Positions 60,074-64,000 of a stretch of 64,000 nt of DNA are shown in pieces. The first letter of the stretch is position 1. Every line of letters starts with the position of its first letter. The translations under genes and the position numbers were made by a program. Source of the stretch: JAIVJM01 sp963816985 (GTDB lineage: Bacteria; Acidobacteriota; Blastocatellia; Pyrinomonadales; Pyrinomonadaceae); NCBI GenBank assembly GCA_963816985.1, contig CAWFMF010000004.1:2604001-2668000 (forward strand), in the 5' to 3' direction. The notes under the pieces are model-generated. The model did no database searches. It was not told where the DNA came from and was given only the letters and a program-made list of their open reading frames with translations.

Positions 60074-60412
60074 TTACTTCCTCTTCACGTAGCAACTCAC
60101 GAGGCGCGGGACGGTCTCGCCTGCGTCAATATGCCATGCGGTGCGAATCGTCACGACACCGCGCAAACCTTGCGCCTCGAAATCAACTCTGTAGCGCGTG
60201 CCGTGTTCGTCCGTGACCCCTTCAACCGCCTCTTGAGTCGAGACGGCATCGAGAATCATGTCGCATAACTTCTCGGCGTCCGCCGCCGTGAAGCCGAACA
60301 AGGCAGCGAAGACGCGCGCCTTGTGTTTTCCCTCCGGGTGCGCCATGTCCAAGCTGTAACCGTGCAGCTTTTCGATGGAAACGATTGCGCGGTCGGCATT
60401 GGGCAGTTTCAC
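60074..60412 (-). CDS. DUF6883-family protein
   Basis: A 112-aa protein matching the DUF6883 pattern: KLPNADRAIVSIEKLHGYSL, HPEGKHKARVFAALFGF, and VVTIRTAWHIDAGETVPRLV. GTG 60412 is chosen because family members begin at (M)KLPNA; TTG 60427 is possible. The fold is small and mixed alpha/beta, and the biochemical role is unknown. It starts 18 bp after the molybdenum subunit stop and precedes the DUF4926 gene by 4 bp. Confidence 0.8.
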   Translation of the reverse strand: MKLPNADRAIVSIEKLHGYSLDMAHPEGKHKARVFAALFGFTAADAEKLCDMILDAVSTQEAVEGVTDEHGTRYRVDFEAQGLRGVVTIRTAWHIDAGETVPRLVSCYVKRK

Positions 60413-60430
60413 ACTTTCACCTATCAACCG

Positions 60431-62923
60431 TCACGAATGCACGGCCACACGCGGCATCTCTTTGCCGTCGCCGCCCTCGGCGGGCGTGAGGACTTTGAGC
60501 GGGTCGGGCCATGCGACGGCGGGCACGTCCGTGGGGCCGAAGCGTGGCTCTTTGCCTTGAGCCTTAGCGCGCAGGGCGGCTAAGACTTTTTCGGGGGTGA
60601 TAGGCACTTCGTCTATGCGGACGCCGACGGCATCGAAGACGGCGTTGGCGACCGCCGGCATGACGGGGAGCAGTGGGCCTTGACCGACCTCCTTCGCGCC
60701 GAAGGGGCCGTTGGGGTCGGCGTCTTCGACAAGGTAGGTGAAAACGTCGCACATCTCCAAAGTCGTCGGGCTCTTGTATTCGAGCAGCGAGGGGAACTTG
60801 TGGACGGCGTTGCGATTGGCGCGGTAGACCATCTCTTCCATCAGGGCCTCGCCGAGACCCATGTAGACGCCGCCCTCGACCTGCCCCATGACGAGCATCG
60901 GGTTGATACTCTGGCCGATGTCGTGGCCGATCCAGACGCGCGGGACTTTGATGTAGCCGGTCTCGATATCAACTTCGACTTCGGCGACCGCCGCCGAATA
61001 ACTGTAAGCGGGCGAGGGGCCGACGCCCGCGCCTTTGAACCTGCCGGGCGCGCGCGGCGGGACGTATGAGCCGACCGTGCCGATGGTGCCGAACTTCTGC
61101 TCGGCGAGGACGACGGCCTCGGCGAACGTGACGCCGACTTCCGGGTTCTCCACGTCGAAGACGCGGCGCTCGGCGAAGGAGAGATTTTCGGTCGGCACGG
61201 AGAGCTTTTCCGCGACCGCCGTGCTCAGGAGTTCGCGCGCGCGCTCGGCGGCCTGAATCGCGGCGTTGCCGGTCATCAAGGTGACGCGGCTCGAATAGCT
61301 GCCGAGGTCAACGGGCGTCAAGTCGGTGTCGGCGGTCAGGACGCGGATGTCGAACGGGTCAATGCCGAGAATCTCGGCGACGATGTAGGCGAGGATTGAG
61401 TCCGAGCCCTGACCGATGTCAATCGAGCCGCACTGGACGCGGACGCCGCCCCCACGGTCGAGGCCGAGCTGCACGCCCGAATGCGGCATGCTGTTCCAGT
61501 AAATCGGAAGCCCCGCGCCGCAGATGTAAGAGCTGCACGCAATGCCGAAGCCTTTGCCGTAAGGGAGCTGGCGAAACTTGTTCTTCCAGTCCGAGCCCTC
61601 GACGACTTTCTCGATGCACTTGCCTAAGCCCATCGAGCCGACGCGGAGATAGTTGGCCGTCACCGTGTATGGCTCGACGAGGTGCTTGAGACGCATCTCC
61701 GCCGGGTCGAGCTTGAGTTCGTCGGCTATCTTGTCGAGTTGGACTTCGAGGCCGAAGCGAGGCTGCGGCGTGCCGTGCCCGCGCTTCGGGCCGCACGGCG
61801 GCTTGTTCGTAAAGGCGCGCAGGCCGCGAAAGCGGTAGCGCGGCACGTCGTAGGTGACGGTCTGAAGCGCGCCCGTGTAGAAGGTCGAGGCCACGCCGTA
61901 GGAGCCGTATGCGCCGCCGTCGAGGAAGGACTGAAAGTCCATCGCCGTAATCGCGCCGTCCTTTTTCACGCCCGTCTTAATCTTCATCAAAACGGGATGA
62001 CGGCCACGGTGACAGTAGAAGACCTCCTCGCGCGTCAAGGTGATTTTCACCGGGCGCTTCGTCAGCATCGAGAGCTTGCAGGCGACTATCTCGTGGTTGA
62101 AGGGGTCGCTCTTGCCGCCGAAGCCGCCGCCGTTCGGCGTGGCGATGACGCGGACGTGCGCGGGCTTCATCTCTAAAGTTTTGGCGAGCGCCTTGTGGAC
62201 GTAGTGCGGCGTCTGCGTCGAAGACCAGAGCGTCAGTTTATTGTCGGCGTCGAAGTGCGCGACCGCCGCGTGCTGCTCCATCGGGAGGTGCGTGTTGCCC
62301 TCGTAGAAGAAGACGTCCTCGCGGATGAGGTCGGCTTCGGCGAAGCCTTCTTCCATGTCGCCGAATTCGAGGTGGACTTGCTTGTGGATGTTGCCGTGGT
62401 CGCCGTAGTCATGGATGCGCGGCTCCTCGACCATCACGCCTTCCTCGATGCTCGTGATGGTTTGCAGGCGCTCGTACACGACCTCGATGAGGTTCATCGC
62501 CTCGAAGGCGGTATCTTCATCAACTGCCGCCACCGCCGCCACCGGGTCGCCGATGAAGCGCACCTTGTCCACGCAGAGCGGGTGCTCGTCCTGACTGACG
62601 GGGAGGATGCCGTAAGGTATCGGCAAGTCCTTCCCCGTAATGACGGCGAGGACGCCGGGCACGGCCTTCGCCTTCGATACGTCTATGGACTTGATGAGCG
62701 CGTGCGGCTCGTGCGAGCGCAGGAGCTTCGCATAGAGCATGCGCGGGAGCACGATGTCGTCGGCGAACTTCGTCGTCCCCGTGCACTTCGACCGCGCGTC
62801 AACTTTGCGGAAAGGTTTGCCGACGACCTTGAGGTTGCCGCCCTCCGCCGCGTCGCCTTTGAAGCCGACGTTCTTTGAGCCGCCGTCTCCGTTGCCCTGT
62901 CCGTGTCTGTTATTCGTAGCCAT
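60431..62923 (-). CDS. Molybdenum hydroxylase large subunit (xanthine dehydrogenase / 4-HBCR alpha type)
   Basis: An 830-aa molybdopterin-cytosine-dinucleotide subunit. KVDARSKCTGTTKFADDIVL starts the fold, FEGNTHLPMEQHAAVAHF-type and TPNGGGFGGKSDPFNHE segments bind the cofactor, QCGSIDIGQGSDSILAYIVA follows, and the C-terminal block FGAKEVGQGPLLPVMPAVAN lies at the active site. There the catalytic glutamate usually seen in the VGE motif is Gln748. The 2Fe-2S subunit gene overlaps its start by 14 bp; the FAD subunit gene lies beyond an insertion. The substrate is probably an aromatic or heteroaromatic compound, but it is not determined. Confidence 0.9.
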   Translation of the reverse strand: MATNNRHGQGNGDGGSKNVGFKGDAAEGGNLKVVGKPFRKVDARSKCTGTTKFADDIVLPRMLYAKLLRSHEPHALIKSIDVSKAKAVPGVLAVITGKDLPIPYGILPVSQDEHPLCVDKVRFIGDPVAAVAAVDEDTAFEAMNLIEVVYERLQTITSIEEGVMVEEPRIHDYGDHGNIHKQVHLEFGDMEEGFAEADLIREDVFFYEGNTHLPMEQHAAVAHFDADNKLTLWSSTQTPHYVHKALAKTLEMKPAHVRVIATPNGGGFGGKSDPFNHEIVACKLSMLTKRPVKITLTREEVFYCHRGRHPVLMKIKTGVKKDGAITAMDFQSFLDGGAYGSYGVASTFYTGALQTVTYDVPRYRFRGLRAFTNKPPCGPKRGHGTPQPRFGLEVQLDKIADELKLDPAEMRLKHLVEPYTVTANYLRVGSMGLGKCIEKVVEGSDWKNKFRQLPYGKGFGIACSSYICGAGLPIYWNSMPHSGVQLGLDRGGGVRVQCGSIDIGQGSDSILAYIVAEILGIDPFDIRVLTADTDLTPVDLGSYSSRVTLMTGNAAIQAAERARELLSTAVAEKLSVPTENLSFAERRVFDVENPEVGVTFAEAVVLAEQKFGTIGTVGSYVPPRAPGRFKGAGVGPSPAYSYSAAVAEVEVDIETGYIKVPRVWIGHDIGQSINPMLVMGQVEGGVYMGLGEALMEEMVYRANRNAVHKFPSLLEYKSPTTLEMCDVFTYLVEDADPNGPFGAKEVGQGPLLPVMPAVANAVFDAVGVRIDEVPITPEKVLAALRAKAQGKEPRFGPTDVPAVAWPDPLKVLTPAEGGDGKEMPRVAVHS
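60435..60482. repeat. 48-bp direct repeat, coding copy
   Basis: It encodes the last residues of the molybdenum subunit (EGGDGKEMPRVAVHS) and is copied at 59784-59831 with one mismatch. Confidence 0.9.
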
Positions 62924-63431
62924 AGACGCTCTCTCGCGGGAGTTCGGCCTCCGCGTCGCCGCGCATTCGCGCCGCCGCCAGCTCGACCGCCTCGTAAATC
63001 TTGATGTAGCCCGTGCAGCGGCAGAGGTTGCCGCTGAGGGCTTCTTTAATCTCGTCGCGCGTCGGCTCCGGGTTGGCGTCGAGCAGCTCTTTGGCGACGA
63101 GGAGGAAGCCGGGCGTGCAGTAGCCGCACTGCGCCGCGCCGGTGTCGGCGAAGGTCTCCTGCAAAGGATGCAGACCTTCTTCGGTCGCCATGCCTTCGAC
63201 GGTCTCGACGCGCCGGCCCTCGGCGTCGAGGCCGAGCATGAGGCAGGAGAGAATCGAGCGACCGTCAACGAGCACCGCGCACGTCCCGCACTCGCCGAGT
63301 TCACAGCCGTGCTTCGTGCCCGTCAGTCCGAGGTCTTCGCGGAGAACTTCGAGCAGCGTCTTGTGCGGCGCGAAGGCGACTTCGGCCTCCTCGCCGTTGA
63401 GGGTGAAAGTGATGTGGGCTTTCTGTTTCAT
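62910..63431 (-). CDS. Molybdenum hydroxylase [2Fe-2S] subunit
   Basis: A 173-aa electron-transfer subunit with two [2Fe-2S] sites. The N-terminal plant-type cluster uses Cys43, Cys48, Cys51 and Cys63 (GCELGECGTCAVL), the second uses Cys102, Cys105, Cys137 and Cys139 (QCGYCTPGF and CRCTG). Size and motifs match HcrC/CoxS-type subunits. ATG 63431 begins just before the beta-grasp fold; the longer frame is non-coding repeat-rich sequence. It overlaps the large-subunit gene by 14 bp, so translation is coupled. Confidence 0.93.
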   Translation of the reverse strand: MKQKAHITFTLNGEEAEVAFAPHKTLLEVLREDLGLTGTKHGCELGECGTCAVLVDGRSILSCLMLGLDAEGRRVETVEGMATEEGLHPLQETFADTGAAQCGYCTPGFLLVAKELLDANPEPTRDEIKEALSGNLCRCTGYIKIYEAVELAAARMRGDAEAELPRESVYGYE

Positions 63432-63597
63432 GCCTTCAGCGGTTTTTCGGTGTCGCCCCGACGCGCCGAAGCATCCGGGGCCGTCCACAGTTTTGTGTTG
63501 TCTCCGGGCTGTCTTGCGAGAGAAAAAGTGTTCGGCAGAAGCGTTGGACAACAAGGAGTTCATTTTAGACGCGCGGCCCGCGCCACGGCAAACGGGG

Positions 63598-63711
63598 GAA
63601 GGCAAAAGTAAAAAGGTAAAAGGCAAAAGTGAAGAGCGGAGAGGCTGCGTCTTCGGACACGCCATCTTTCTTACTTTTGCCTTTTACCTTTTTACTTTTG
63701 CCTTTGCCTTC
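63598..63711. repeat. Heptamer inverted-repeat hairpin, AAAAGGC type
   Basis: AAGGCAAAAGTAAAAAGGTAAAAGGC and following units on the left (63600-63631) face TTTTGCC TTTTACC TTTTTACTTTTGCC on the right (63674-63702). It lies between the 2Fe-2S subunit gene and panC, both on the minus strand, and reaches the panC stop. Confidence 0.87.
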
Positions 63712-64000
63712 AGTCCGGCGTGGTCAGCCTTCCGGTGCCGCCGCGCGACTTGGGGCGTGCGGGCTGGATGACGATGTTGTCTATCAGTCGCGTGTTGCCG
63801 AGGCGCGCGGCGAGGGCGATGAGGACGGGGCGGTCTTCGGGGAGGCGTTCGAGTTTTTCCATCGTGTCGGCGTCCACGACGGCGACGTATTCGAGGCGGG
63901 CGCGCGGCTCGGCCTCGACCTGCGAGCGCACCGTCTCGGCGAGTCGCTTGGCGCTCCGCTCGCCCTCCTTGTAGACCTCCTTGGCCTGCGAGAGCGCGCG
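63710..64000 (-). CDS. panC: Pantothenate synthetase, C-terminal part (runs off the window)
   Basis: The last 96 residues of a pantoate-beta-alanine ligase, which makes pantothenate for coenzyme A. Family features are the dimerisation/ATP-closing domain segments LEYVAVVDADTMEKLERLPE, VLIALAARLGNTRLIDNIVI and the upstream helix ALSQAKEVYKEGERSAKRLA. The N-terminal catalytic HIGH-type region lies beyond the right edge. The final residues after IVIQP are a polar tail next to a heptamer hairpin. Confidence 0.9.
   Translation of the reverse strand, partial: RALSQAKEVYKEGERSAKRLAETVRSQVEAEPRARLEYVAVVDADTMEKLERLPEDRPVLIALAARLGNTRLIDNIVIQPARPKSRGGTGRLTTPD

Overview
The window is a GC-rich bacterial chromosome segment with 58 genes that I can support. 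Gene content (arginine decarboxylase, a deoxyhypusine-synthase homologue and agmatinase in a row; lamin-tail and tail-collar surface proteins; many exported peptidases; an ECF sigma factor with its anti-sigma) and the dense intergenic hairpins suggest an Acidobacteriota genome, probably class Blastocatellia. This placement is inference. No rRNA, tRNA, CRISPR array, insertion sequence or integrase was seen.

Layout. 1-12.8 kb: thiamine genes thiE-thiD, an ankyrin protein, a cyclophilin, a HAD phosphatase, threonine synthase, a TPR protein, an alkaline-phosphatase-superfamily protein and a B12-binding radical SAM protein. Three of these genes carry a single-base +1 frameshift, each repaired by removing one C from the plus strand. 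12.8-25.5 kb: an orphan ABC ATPase, then a surface locus made of two lamin-tail proteins (698 and 1874 aa), three tandem tail-collar proteins, a divergent Tat-exported protein and its cytoplasmic-looking paralogue. 25.5-32.5 kb: phosphoribosyltransferase, a 41-aa membrane peptide, an MFS transporter and the polyamine genes speB, DHS-like and speA. 32.5-47 kb: glnA, an active/inactive M16 peptidase pair, glnE, a methyltransferase, an amidohydrolase and an M14 peptidase. 47-57.5 kb: glutaredoxin, a duplicated-barrel outer-membrane protein, an ECF sigma/anti-sigma/exported-protein operon, gatC-gatA, a DUF721/DciA-like gene, maf and a cysteine-free thioredoxin-fold protein. 57.5-63.5 kb: a three-subunit molybdenum hydroxylase of the 4-hydroxybenzoyl-CoA-reductase type with a MocA-like cytidylyltransferase, interrupted between subunits by a small-gene insertion. 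The right edge holds the C-terminus of panC.

The most striking non-coding structure is a family of 16 intergenic imperfect inverted repeats built from 7-bp tandem units (about eight unit types), roughly one per 4 kb, in every gene-orientation context. They resemble cyanobacterial short tandemly repeated (heptamer) sequences in design. Three REP-like nested palindromic elements (one containing a perfect 60-bp palindrome) and a 5 x 21-bp tandem array add to this.

Functional links. GlnE is the expected modifier of the GlnA encoded nearby, which keeps the adenylylation tyrosine. SpeA makes agmatine, SpeB converts it to putrescine, and the DHS-like enzyme could use the product for homospermidine-type synthesis. 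The MocA-like protein overlaps the hydroxylase FAD subunit and probably matures its cofactor. The surface locus shares a divergent promoter region with a central palindrome.
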